Shown here piece by piece: positions 17,379 through 25,479 of a DNA stretch of 33,142 nt (position 1 is its first letter; each line of letters begins with the position of its first letter). This stretch comes from Bacteroidota bacterium. Its GTDB lineage: Bacteria; Bacteroidota; Bacteroidia; JAADEI01; JALVCQ01. The stretch is taken from NCBI GenBank assembly GCA_027009805.1, contig JALVCQ010000084.1, positions 1 through 33,142 of the forward strand, given 5' to 3'. Under the pieces are notes generated by a model. That model saw only the letters and a list, made by a program, of their open reading frames with translations. It had not been told where the DNA came from and did no database searches. The position numbers and the translations under genes were made by a program.

Positions 17379-18773
17379 TTACAGCGAATGGCCAAACACG
17401 TAATTGAACAGAATGTAGGCCACCGTGAAGTAGATGCCCATCCCGGTGAGGTCGTTGAGGGTAGTGATGAAGGGGCCCATGGCCACGGCGGGGTCGATAT
17501 CGAGCTTGTGCAGGGTGAGGGGAATGACCACGCCCATGACGGTGGCCATGAGGATGACCACAAAGAGCGCGATGCTGACGGTGAGGGTCAACACCATCGA
17601 ATCTTGAAAGACAAGGCCGTAGGCGAAGATGAGCAGGCTGGTAATGCCGGCGATGAGCGTGCCGGTGATGAGCTCTTTGGCGAGCACTTTCCAACCGAGG
17701 GCCTGAGGACCGTGGGCGGCCAACGACTGGACGACGATGGCGCTGGCCTGAATGCCGGCGTTGCCGCCCATCGCTGCGATGAGCGGCATGAAAAAGGCCA
17801 TGGCGGGGTGCAGGCGGATGATGTCGCCGAACCGCCCGATGATGCGGCTGTTCAACACGCCGCCCAGCAGGCCGATCAGCAGCCACGGAAGGCGGGCCCG
17901 GGCAATTTCCCAGGCCGAGTCGGACACCTCCACGTCTTCGGTCACCCCCGTGAGGATGTTGATGTCTTCTTTGACTTCTTCTTGAAGATATTCGAGGATG
18001 TCGTCGATGGTGATGCGCCCCACCAGGCGGCCTTCCTGGTCAACCACGGGAAGGGAGACGAGGTCAAACTTTTCAGCGATTTCGACGATTTCCCGGGCGG
18101 GCGTATCGACGTGCACCGCCGGCACTTCTTCGGCCAACTTGTCCAGCGGCGTGTGGTCGTCGGCGACAACCAGCTCTTTGAGCGACACCTGCCCGCGCAG
18201 ACGTTGGGTTTCGTCCACCACATACACCGTATAGATTTCGTCGATTTCCCGTCCTTTCCGGCGGATCAGGTCCAGCGCATCCCGAACGGTGTAACGGGCG
18301 GGGACGGCGATGAATTCTGTGGTCATCAAGGCACCGGCGGTGTCTTCTTGATGGGTGATCAAATAGAGAATCGACTCCGCCCTGTCGGCGGGGATGGTAT
18401 GGCCGGCTTGCTCACGAATCATCCGCAGCACGGCTTCTTGCCGGTCCTGAGGCATCAGGCGGATGAGGTCCACGGCGTCGTCGGGGTCGAGATGCGGCAG
18501 GAAGCGGCGGACGAAATCTTCGGCCGGCAGATGTGCCAGAATGCTGCGGGCGTCTTCTTCTTCCAGTTCGGGCAACACTTCCGCAGCCACGTCGTCCGGA
18601 AGCAGCTTAAAAAGCCGCAGGACTTTGTCTTCATCTAACTCATCGAACACATCGGCGATGTCGGCCGGGTGCAGGCTCAGCAGGATGCGGCGGATCTGTT
18701 CGGTGGGGCCGGTTTCAAGGAGCCGTTCGAGGTCTTGAACGATCTGCTTTTCCAATACGCTGTTGGGATGCAT
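17379..18773 (-). CDS. mgtE: magnesium transporter MgtE
   Basis: 464 aa; MgtE N domain (LHPADIADVFDELDEDKVLRLFKLLPDDVAAEVLPELEEEDA), CBS pair, TM region with MPLIAAMGGNAGIQASAIVVQSLA. Confidence 0.96.
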   Translation of the reverse strand: MHPNSVLEKQIVQDLERLLETGPTEQIRRILLSLHPADIADVFDELDEDKVLRLFKLLPDDVAAEVLPELEEEDARSILAHLPAEDFVRRFLPHLDPDDAVDLIRLMPQDRQEAVLRMIREQAGHTIPADRAESILYLITHQEDTAGALMTTEFIAVPARYTVRDALDLIRRKGREIDEIYTVYVVDETQRLRGQVSLKELVVADDHTPLDKLAEEVPAVHVDTPAREIVEIAEKFDLVSLPVVDQEGRLVGRITIDDILEYLQEEVKEDINILTGVTEDVEVSDSAWEIARARLPWLLIGLLGGVLNSRIIGRFGDIIRLHPAMAFFMPLIAAMGGNAGIQASAIVVQSLAAHGPQALGWKVLAKELITGTLIAGITSLLIFAYGLVFQDSMVLTLTVSIALFVVILMATVMGVVIPLTLHKLDIDPAVAMGPFITTLNDLTGMGIYFTVAYILFNYVFGHSL

Positions 18774-18783
18774 CCGATGGGGG

Positions 18784-19557
18784 TTATGGGCGGTGTTGCA
18801 AATTTGCTAATCGTTCGGCGGCCCGTATCCACGTGGCGATATCGACGGCTTCGGCCCGCAGCTGGTCGATGCCCAGCTCGGCAAAGACGGGCAGCCATGC
18901 CGCCGGGATGTTGTTTTTCAGTTTTTTCCGCCGGTGGCGAAATCCGACCTTGATGACCCGCAGCAGGTGGTCCGGCGTGACGGCGGGCAGGCGGGATTTT
19001 CGTTCGAAACGCGTCACAGCCGACCACACCTTCGGTTGTGGAGAAAAAGCCGTAGGCGGCACGTCAAATAAGTAGGTGCGCTGGTAAAAAGCGCCCACCA
19101 GCACCGACAAAATGCCGTAATCGCGGCCGCCGGGGCGGGCCGTCAGCCGTCGGGCTACTTCCCGTTGCCACATCCCGCCCCACGACGGCACGTACGTTGC
19201 CCGTTGCATCACGTGCACCACCAGCGGCCCCGAGATCGAGTAGGGAAAATTGCCCACCACGCTCACCGGTGCAGGCACGTCCGCTTCAAAAGCCCATTGC
19301 AAAAAGTCTTGATGCAACACCTGCACGTCGGGATGGGCGCGACGCAGCTTTTCAGCCCAATAGGGGTCCACTTCCACCACCCACAACGTTTTGTCGGGAT
19401 AGGTGGCTTGCAGGGCCCGTGTCAGCATGCCGCCGCCGCCGCCCACTTCAATCACCGAAGGAGCGGCGGGACGCAACGCACGGGCGATCTTGCGGGCAAG
19501 GGCGTCGTCTTTCAGAAAACACTGCCCCAGCCGGCGGGAGGGACGGACTAAACGCAT
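18784..19557 (-). CDS. rsmA: 16S rRNA (adenine(1518)-N(6)/adenine(1519)-N(6))-dimethyltransferase RsmA/KsgA
   Basis: LGQCFLKDDALARKI, VIEVGGGGGMLTRAL, VEVDPYW, VVGNFPYSISGPLVVHV; start chosen at 19557 (MRLVRPSRRLGQ). Confidence 0.94.
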   Translation of the reverse strand: MRLVRPSRRLGQCFLKDDALARKIARALRPAAPSVIEVGGGGGMLTRALQATYPDKTLWVVEVDPYWAEKLRRAHPDVQVLHQDFLQWAFEADVPAPVSVVGNFPYSISGPLVVHVMQRATYVPSWGGMWQREVARRLTARPGGRDYGILSVLVGAFYQRTYLFDVPPTAFSPQPKVWSAVTRFERKSRLPAVTPDHLLRVIKVGFRHRRKKLKNNIPAAWLPVFAELGIDQLRAEAVDIATWIRAAERLANLQHRP

Positions 19558-19703
19558 GGGCCAAAGGTAAGGCAAACGGACAGCGGCGGTTCTCACCGAC
19601 AACAGAGGATACAAAAAATGCCCCCCCCCACGTGATACGTCACCCAGGGCCGGAGAAGGATGCTTCTGTGCTCGATTCATGGATGGATTCCCGCCCGGGT
19701 CCC

Positions 19704-21572
19704 TCAAACCGTAATGGACAGGTGGCGCTCCAGATGCCCGGCGATGTCTTCGATGGGGTCTTGACGAACGAACAGCCGCCCCCACGTTTCCAATGCGATG
19801 AATTTGGCTACATGATACCGTGGAAAACGGGTTCTTAGAAATTCCATCTCATCAGGCTTCAGTCGAAATGTCTCGCTGACGAATCCGTTTTTGAAGAATG
19901 ATTCATCGGCTTGCACATAATGCAGTCCGAACATTGGAAATCCCATTTTCTTTTTGTAGATGAGGCTGTCAGGTAAATATTTCGCAGCCAACCGCCGCAC
20001 AATCTTTTTGTCGATTAAAAAGGGGTGTTTGTAATTGTAGAATCGCCGGATACGGCCGATTTTATATTCGCTGGGTAAGTTGATGGCAAACTCGAGAATG
20101 GACTCGTCGAGAAACGGAAAACGTGCCTCGATGGAATGAATCATTCCCATGCGGTCGTTTCGCCATAGCAACGACACGATGCCTTCCCGAAGCATCTGCA
20201 AGGTCAGATAATGTTCCTGCCGTTTGTTCGGGGGTAAAAAGTCGAGTTTGGCCATTCCCTCCTGCCGAAGCAGGTCGCGTGTGAAGTTGTAAAGCATCTT
20301 TTCAAAAAGGACCTCCATTCCGGCGGCGCCGCCCCCCTGGATATAGCTTTTCAGCGGCGGAAACAACGCATACAACTTGTTCAGCAAGGTGAACGGCAGG
20401 CGAATCAGGGCATTGTATCGGCGGGTGAGCAAACGGGGATACCCTAAGAACAATTCGTCGGAACCTTCGCCGGTCAATACGGCTTTCACCTGTTCCGAAC
20501 GGGCCATCGCCGAAACGTTGGAAAAGGGGACTGCATTGGTGTGTACCACAACGGGCGACTCGTAGTGCCAGGTGACTTTTGCAAAATCCCGGATAAAATA
20601 TTCCGGCCGGAAGGGATAGTCAAAAAGCGGTCGTTTGACAGCGCCGGCCAGACGTTGGGCGTCTTCAAATTCGGAATATTTCCCCAATACATTGGCCGTG
20701 AAAAGCTTAAAGTCGCTGTCGGCATAACGATCGGCATAGACGGTGATCAGGCTGGAATCAATCCCACCGCTGACATAGGCGCCCATGGGCGCGTCGCTGA
20801 TGAGCATCTTTTTCACCACCGAGGCCATCAGCCCGTCCAGTTCTTCCAGCGCGGCTTTGAAACCCGCTTTCCGGCGCCGTTGATATTGTTCGGGAGAAAT
20901 GAAGTCGTCCAGCCGACAATACGTATGGGTTTTCTTCCCCGCAGGAGAAAATTCGACCCATGTGCCCGGCGTCACGTGGACCGCTTCTTTGAAAACGGTT
21001 TCGTATCGGGATTTTTCCAGGATGCCCAATGTGGAATACAACAGCCGAGGCTCATCAAGCGTCAACGGGAGGGTGTGCGATAGGGCTTTCAGCTCGGAAG
21101 CGAAAAAAACGGTGCCGTTTTTTTCCGCATAAAAAAGCGGCTTGATGCCCACCCGGTCCCGGGCCAATACCAGTCGTTGCGTATGGCGGTCCCAGAACGC
21201 AAAAGCAAACATGCCTTGAATGGCTTGTAACGTCTGTGATACACCATATTCGAGCAAATGGCGATATAAAACCTCTGTGTCGCTGGTGGAGCGGAAGCGC
21301 ACGCCTTTCTCCTCGAGTTGTCGGCGCAGTTGTTGGAAATTATAGATTTCTCCGTTGTAAACCAACATGCGACCGTCCTCTCCGAAAGGCTGATGTCCGC
21401 GTTCCGATAAGTCCAGAAGGCTTAATCGGTTATGCGCCAGTCCCGCATGTTCGTCTTGATAAAAACCGGTGTGGTCCGGACCTCGGTGTGTTTGCAATGA
21501 GGCGGCTTGTTCCAGCCACTTGGGGGGGCTCCACTTACCATTCCAGTGGAAAAAACCGGCAATCCCACACAT
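19704..21572 (-). CDS. asnB: asparagine synthase (glutamine-hydrolysing)
   Basis: MCGIAGFFHWNG N-terminal Cys2 glutaminase, YNGEIYNFQQLR, SGGIDSSLITVYA, LTGEGSDELFLGYPR. Confidence 0.93.
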   Translation of the reverse strand: MCGIAGFFHWNGKWSPPKWLEQAASLQTHRGPDHTGFYQDEHAGLAHNRLSLLDLSERGHQPFGEDGRMLVYNGEIYNFQQLRRQLEEKGVRFRSTSDTEVLYRHLLEYGVSQTLQAIQGMFAFAFWDRHTQRLVLARDRVGIKPLFYAEKNGTVFFASELKALSHTLPLTLDEPRLLYSTLGILEKSRYETVFKEAVHVTPGTWVEFSPAGKKTHTYCRLDDFISPEQYQRRRKAGFKAALEELDGLMASVVKKMLISDAPMGAYVSGGIDSSLITVYADRYADSDFKLFTANVLGKYSEFEDAQRLAGAVKRPLFDYPFRPEYFIRDFAKVTWHYESPVVVHTNAVPFSNVSAMARSEQVKAVLTGEGSDELFLGYPRLLTRRYNALIRLPFTLLNKLYALFPPLKSYIQGGGAAGMEVLFEKMLYNFTRDLLRQEGMAKLDFLPPNKRQEHYLTLQMLREGIVSLLWRNDRMGMIHSIEARFPFLDESILEFAINLPSEYKIGRIRRFYNYKHPFLIDKKIVRRLAAKYLPDSLIYKKKMGFPMFGLHYVQADESFFKNGFVSETFRLKPDEMEFLRTRFPRYHVAKFIALETWGRLFVRQDPIEDIAGHLERHLSITV

Positions 21573-21601
21573 ACAACCTGATTTTGGGAAAATGTGAGCG
21601 G

Positions 21602-21609
21602 CAAAACTA
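21602..21609 (-). promoter_or_regulatory. -7 promoter element upstream of asnB
   Basis: TAGTTTTG on the minus strand matches TAnnTTTG, about 30 nt before the ATG. Confidence 0.4.
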
Positions 21610-21748
21610 CTCTCCCCATTTAGGTTCCGAAGCCCGTGAGATAATGCCCGCCTCCTCCTTCACCCTCATCGATGCTGATGGCGCCGCCGGCCGTTTTTCC
21701 GGTGGTGGGGGCACACATGCCCTCCCTCTTCCGGATAAGACTATCAGT

Positions 21749-22127
21749 GGAGCCGGAGGGATTCGAACCCTCGTCCGGTGATGGCTTCCACTCACCCTCT
21801 ACATGCTTAGGTCCGGATTCGATGCTTGGGCAAAGCGCAGGTGCGGACCCCACCTATACGCCTTGCCGCAGCCTTCGCTGATACTCGGACCGGATGGTCG
21901 AAGGCGCTCCCATCCGGCCGGTCGGTGGAAACCGACGCCCCTTGAAGCAGCTTCACCGACGCAGCCGCTTCGGGACGCTCGTGCCTATCGGCCTTGCCGA
22001 TTAGGCAGCGAGAGCATACGAAGTGTTGCCATGTAAAAGTGGCACGCAGGTTGAGATTAACGAGCCAACCTGCAACGCTCGGCATGCAGGTGCGCAGACA
22101 ACCATCCCGTCGATGCCTGTCGGCCCC
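21749..22127 (-). ncRNA. ssrA: transfer-messenger RNA (tmRNA, SsrA)
   Basis: 5' GGGGCCGACAGGCATCGACGGGATGG and 3' GGACGAGGGTTCGAATCCCTCCGGCTCCA pair as the tRNA-like acceptor; internal tag ORF ends TATGCTCTCGCTGCCTAA (YALAA*); CCA not encoded. Confidence 0.96.
22001..22030 (-). other. tmRNA proteolysis-tag reading frame, predicted GNTSYALAA*
   Basis: GGC AAC ACT TCG TAT GCT CTC GCT GCC TAA on the minus strand; resume codon inferred from the usual 9-aa G...YALAA form. Confidence 0.75.
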
Positions 22128-22140
22128 ATGAAATCGAGCA

Positions 22141-22148
22141 CAAAGGTA
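22141..22148 (-). promoter_or_regulatory. -7 promoter element upstream of tmRNA
   Basis: TACCTTTG on the minus strand matches TAnnTTTG, 13 nt before the mature 5' end. Confidence 0.5.
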
Positions 22149-22257
22149 ACGCCCTTCCCCTATGAAAAGTTCATCATAGATAAAAAATGCCGGAGTAGCT
22201 GATAAGGCAATGAAAGAAGCGGCGGTGGAAATGGGTAGGAGAATAATCGGATTTTTG

Positions 22258-22265
22258 TATGTTTG
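22258..22265 (+). promoter_or_regulatory. -7 promoter element upstream of the orphan ORF at 22320
   Basis: TATGTTTG matches TAnnTTTG. Confidence 0.4.
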
Positions 22266-22319
22266 TGTGTCCTTCATACGCTTTTTTGCGTTTAACATTA
22301 TGCGGTAAAGGCACAAGCA

Positions 22320-22961
22320 ATGCTGGAGGTACAATTGGTTTCTCCGTTAAGCCCTGTGTATCAAGTGTGGGAAAAGGGGAGGGATGAAAGTGGGAGAAAA
22401 ACGTCTCCCGAAAGTGAAATGATAAGAGAATTGGCTCGTGAGTTGGAGGAATATGCGTCTATGGTCGCCCGGAGTCCCCAACCGCTTCGGAGAATTGAAG
22501 AACATTTTCATCAGTTGGGGACGATGTTTATGAAAATGATTTCGTTGGCAACCGAAGCCGGCTATCTGTCAGACATAGAAAAACAAAAGGAAATTTTGGA
22601 AGCGCGATTTAAGGAGCAGGGCGAGGCACAGGCATTGATGCGAAGAATATATCATCAAGATGAGTTGAATCGATCGGCACTGTCGAAGTTCCAGTTATAC
22701 GAAGAGAAGATAGCAAGACCGGATGACGTGTGGGAATTTGTCCAGACGGCAGTGTCTATGAGCATGCTTTTGATTGCCTTATTTTGGGCGCTCGATAACG
22801 GTTTGCCTGATGATAATATGAGGAATCTTCTTCGAGATCTGAATAAAGTCTTGACAATGTATGAGGAGCTGTGTGATCGCATTATAGAAGAAGTGCATGC
22901 TCATGTGCTTTATAAAAAGTTGCATAGTGAGGACATGTTTACACAAAAGGCACTTCATTAA
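22320..22961 (+). CDS. hypothetical protein (213 aa, helical, no recognised family)
   Basis: ORF with upstream TAnnTTTG; acidic/helical composition with one hydrophobic stretch (SMSMLLIALFWAL). Confidence 0.65.
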   Translation: MLEVQLVSPLSPVYQVWEKGRDESGRKTSPESEMIRELARELEEYASMVARSPQPLRRIEEHFHQLGTMFMKMISLATEAGYLSDIEKQKEILEARFKEQGEAQALMRRIYHQDELNRSALSKFQLYEEKIARPDDVWEFVQTAVSMSMLLIALFWALDNGLPDDNMRNLLRDLNKVLTMYEELCDRIIEEVHAHVLYKKLHSEDMFTQKALH

Positions 22962-23289
22962 AAACAGAGAAGATTCGCGCATATCAGCCAAGGTAAGAGC
23001 GAAGTGCAATGACTTTATCACTGTTTGTTGCAATTCTAAAGGTCACAACGACTTTATTCGGCGATGCAAGGAGACATACCGAGGCGGTAAGTTTGGATAT
23101 AGATGGCTGAAAAATGATCGGGTATTTTCTTTTACAATTAAGGTGCGCGGGAAACCTGAGTACCGCATTACGGGATTGGTGGAGGTCAGCACCCAAACGG
23201 TTTTCGTTGTCTCCTTGACCACCCGAGAGGGAGCCTATAAGATTGACGTGAACACCCTAACGCCTCAGGCGTTTGAGTGTATAGATTAA
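22897..23289 (+). CDS. hypothetical protein, start uncertain
   Basis: open frame to 23289; only ATG starts (22897/22903) lie inside the preceding ORF; C-terminal part (TIKVRGKPEYRITGLVEVSTQTVFVVSLTTREGAYKIDV) looks protein-like. Confidence 0.5.
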   Translation: MLMCFIKSCIVRTCLHKRHFIKNREDSRISAKVRAKCNDFITVCCNSKGHNDFIRRCKETYRGGKFGYRWLKNDRVFSFTIKVRGKPEYRITGLVEVSTQTVFVVSLTTREGAYKIDVNTLTPQAFECID

Positions 23290-23334
23290 GTGAGGAATGG
23301 GGGAGATAGAAGGGAATGGCGGGCGTGTATGGGC

Positions 23335-23342
23335 TACCTTTG
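23335..23342 (+). promoter_or_regulatory. -7 promoter element upstream of gpmI
   Basis: TACCTTTG matches TAnnTTTG, 28 nt before ATG at 23371. Confidence 0.45.
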
Positions 23343-23370
23343 TCATAGACTTGGCAAAACTTTTCAACCG

Positions 23371-24951
23371 ATGCCTCCGACGCGGGTATGTCTGATCATT
23401 TTGGACGGCTGGGGACATGGCCCCCCCGATCCTTCGGTGAATGCGATAGCGGCGGCGCGAACGCCGTTTATGGACTCGCTGTATGATAAGCATCCGCACA
23501 TCGAACTGCGGACCAGCGGGGAAGACGTGGGGCTGCCGCCAGGGCAAATGGGCAACTCGGAAGTGGGCCACATGAACATCGGTGCCGGCCGCGTGGTCTA
23601 TCAGCCGCTGGTGTTGATCAACAAATATTTTGAGGAGCGTTGGTTCGACCGGCATCCCGTCATTCAGGAGCTGGTGGAATATCTGCGGAAAACGGGCAAG
23701 AAGCTGCATTTGCTGGGGCTGGTCTCCGACGGCGGCGTGCATTCCCACATTGAACATCTAAAAGGGCTGGTGGAGATGTTCGAGCGGCTGGGCGTGTCGC
23801 GCTGTTTCATTCACGCTTTCATGGACGGTCGCGACACCGACCCGCACAACGGCGTGCGCTACATCGAGGCGCTTCAGCAGTTCTTGACCGGTAAGAAGGG
23901 AAAAATCGCGTCCATTATCGGGCGTTATTATGCAATGGATCGGGACCGTCGCTGGGAGCGTATCGCCAAAGCCTATCATTTGCTGGTTAACGGAGAGGGC
24001 AAGCCCTTTACTGACCCCGTGGAAGCCGTGCAGGCTTCCTATGCCGAAGGGGTTACCGATGAGTTTATCCTGCCTGCGGTCATCACCGATGCTGCGGGCA
24101 AGCCGCTGGCTACCATCGAAGAAGGCGACGCCGTTCTCTTTTTCAACTTCCGCACCGACCGCGGCCGACAGCTTACCCGAGCCCTTACGCAAGAGGACTT
24201 TCCCCAATATGACATGAAGCGCCTGCCGCTGTTTTACGTTACCATGACGGAATATGACAAGGCATTTCAGGGCATCCGGATTCTGGTGGAAGAGCAGAAG
24301 CTGACCAACACGCTGGGCGAGGTGATGGCCGCTCGTGGACGCACGCAACTGCGGATTGCCGAGACGGAAAAATATCCGCACGTCACCTTCTTCTTTTCCG
24401 GCGGACGGGAAAAGCCTTTTGAAGGTGAGAGGCGGACGCTGATCCCCTCGCCTAAAGTGCCCACCTACGACCTCCAGCCCGAGATGAGCGCCGAGCCGGT
24501 GACCGAAGCCGTCATCCAGCAGATGAAAACGCATCATCCCGACCTGGTGGTGCTCAACTTTGCCAATCCCGACATGGTGGGGCATACCGGTGTCTTTTCG
24601 GCGGCGGTGAAAGCCTGTGAGACCGTCGATGCTTGCGCCCGGCGGGTGGTGGACACCTGCCGGACCGAAGGCTATATTCCCATCATCACGGCCGATCACG
24701 GCAATGCCGACTATATGGTCAACCCCGATGGCACGCCCCACACCGCCCACACCACCAACCCCGTGCCCTTCTTTATCCTCGCACCCGTGCATTTTCTGCA
24801 CGACGGCGGAAGGCTGGCCGACATCGCACCCACGATTCTTTCCCTGATGCGCATTCCCATTCCGGAAGAGATGACCGGAAAAGTGCTTGCTGCTTATGAC
24901 AACGCCGACTCATCGGCGGTTATCGCCGGGCAACACGGTAAGAAGACGTAA
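23371..24951 (+). CDS. gpmI: 2,3-bisphosphoglycerate-independent phosphoglycerate mutase
   Basis: VCLIILDGWGHG, PPGQMGNSEVGHMNIGAGRVVYQ, GLVSDGGVHSHIEHL, HAFMDGRDTDP, NFANPDMVGHTG, ITADHGNADYM; start moved to 23371. Confidence 0.96.
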   Translation: MPPTRVCLIILDGWGHGPPDPSVNAIAAARTPFMDSLYDKHPHIELRTSGEDVGLPPGQMGNSEVGHMNIGAGRVVYQPLVLINKYFEERWFDRHPVIQELVEYLRKTGKKLHLLGLVSDGGVHSHIEHLKGLVEMFERLGVSRCFIHAFMDGRDTDPHNGVRYIEALQQFLTGKKGKIASIIGRYYAMDRDRRWERIAKAYHLLVNGEGKPFTDPVEAVQASYAEGVTDEFILPAVITDAAGKPLATIEEGDAVLFFNFRTDRGRQLTRALTQEDFPQYDMKRLPLFYVTMTEYDKAFQGIRILVEEQKLTNTLGEVMAARGRTQLRIAETEKYPHVTFFFSGGREKPFEGERRTLIPSPKVPTYDLQPEMSAEPVTEAVIQQMKTHHPDLVVLNFANPDMVGHTGVFSAAVKACETVDACARRVVDTCRTEGYIPIITADHGNADYMVNPDGTPHTAHTTNPVPFFILAPVHFLHDGGRLADIAPTILSLMRIPIPEEMTGKVLAAYDNADSSAVIAGQHGKKT

Positions 24952-24968
24952 TGTAAAAGTGGATACAG

Positions 24969-25385
24969 ATGGGCAAGCGAAAAAGCTGGCGTGAAAAACG
25001 CGATACAGCCCGACCGCCGCAGGTGAAGGTGCTGGACAAGCCCTTTGCCGGCATGCAGGCGGGGCAGAAGATGCTTATTCCTTCGCCGTCGCAAATCGAC
25101 GCGTATCTGCGCGCCATTCCGCTGGGTGAAAGTCGAGACGTGCCCACGATGCGCCGTGAACTGGCGGCCCGAAGCGGCGCCGATGTGACCTGCCCGGTGA
25201 CCACCGGCATTTTCCTGCGTATTCTGGCCGAAGCCGCATGGGAAGAGATGCAGCAAGGCAAACCCGTCACCGAAGTCACCCCGGTCTGGCGTGTCCTGGA
25301 TGCCCGGGCACCCTTGTGGAAAAAGGTCAGCTTCGACCCTGCGCCCTTCCTCGAACAGCGCACGAAGGAAGGCTTGCCGGCTTGA
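24969..25385 (+). CDS. MGMT-like (alkyltransferase-fold) family protein
   Basis: KKSWREK-like N-terminus, PSPSQIDAYLRAIPLGESRDVPTMRRELAARSGADVTCPVTTGIFLRILAEAA..VTPVWRVL. Confidence 0.6.
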   Translation: MGKRKSWREKRDTARPPQVKVLDKPFAGMQAGQKMLIPSPSQIDAYLRAIPLGESRDVPTMRRELAARSGADVTCPVTTGIFLRILAEAAWEEMQQGKPVTEVTPVWRVLDARAPLWKKVSFDPAPFLEQRTKEGLPA

Positions 25386-25479
25386 ATCCGCCCCTTGGAA
25401 TCCACCGGCAAACGCCCGCGCCGAAGACGCCGGACGGCCTCCAAAAGCGGAAAGACCATATTTGCACCCCCTGTAAACA

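Noticed and set aside
17086-17886. 266-aa minus-strand ORF and overlapping 16686-17339 ORF
   Set aside because: Alternate frames over mgtE, the porin 3' end and the GC-rich intergenic element; repetitive R/P/G/A translation, no domain.
17388-18638. 416-aa plus-strand ORF
   Set aside because: Antisense of mgtE; low-complexity D/H/E/G-rich translation.
21672-21881. 69-aa ORF containing VEPEGFEPSS
   Set aside because: Spurious ORF over the tRNA-like 3' end of tmRNA.
21749-22127. tRNA-Ser or other tRNA suggested by GGTTCGAATCCCTCCGGCTCC
   Set aside because: The 5' partner with GGGGCCGACAGGCATCGACGGG is ~350 nt away and a YALAA tag lies between; this is tmRNA.
21807-22334. 175-aa minus-strand ORF
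   Set aside because: Lies across the tmRNA body; not coding apart from the short tag frame, which is in a different context.
23758-24801. 347-aa minus-strand ORF
   Set aside because: Antisense shadow of gpmI.
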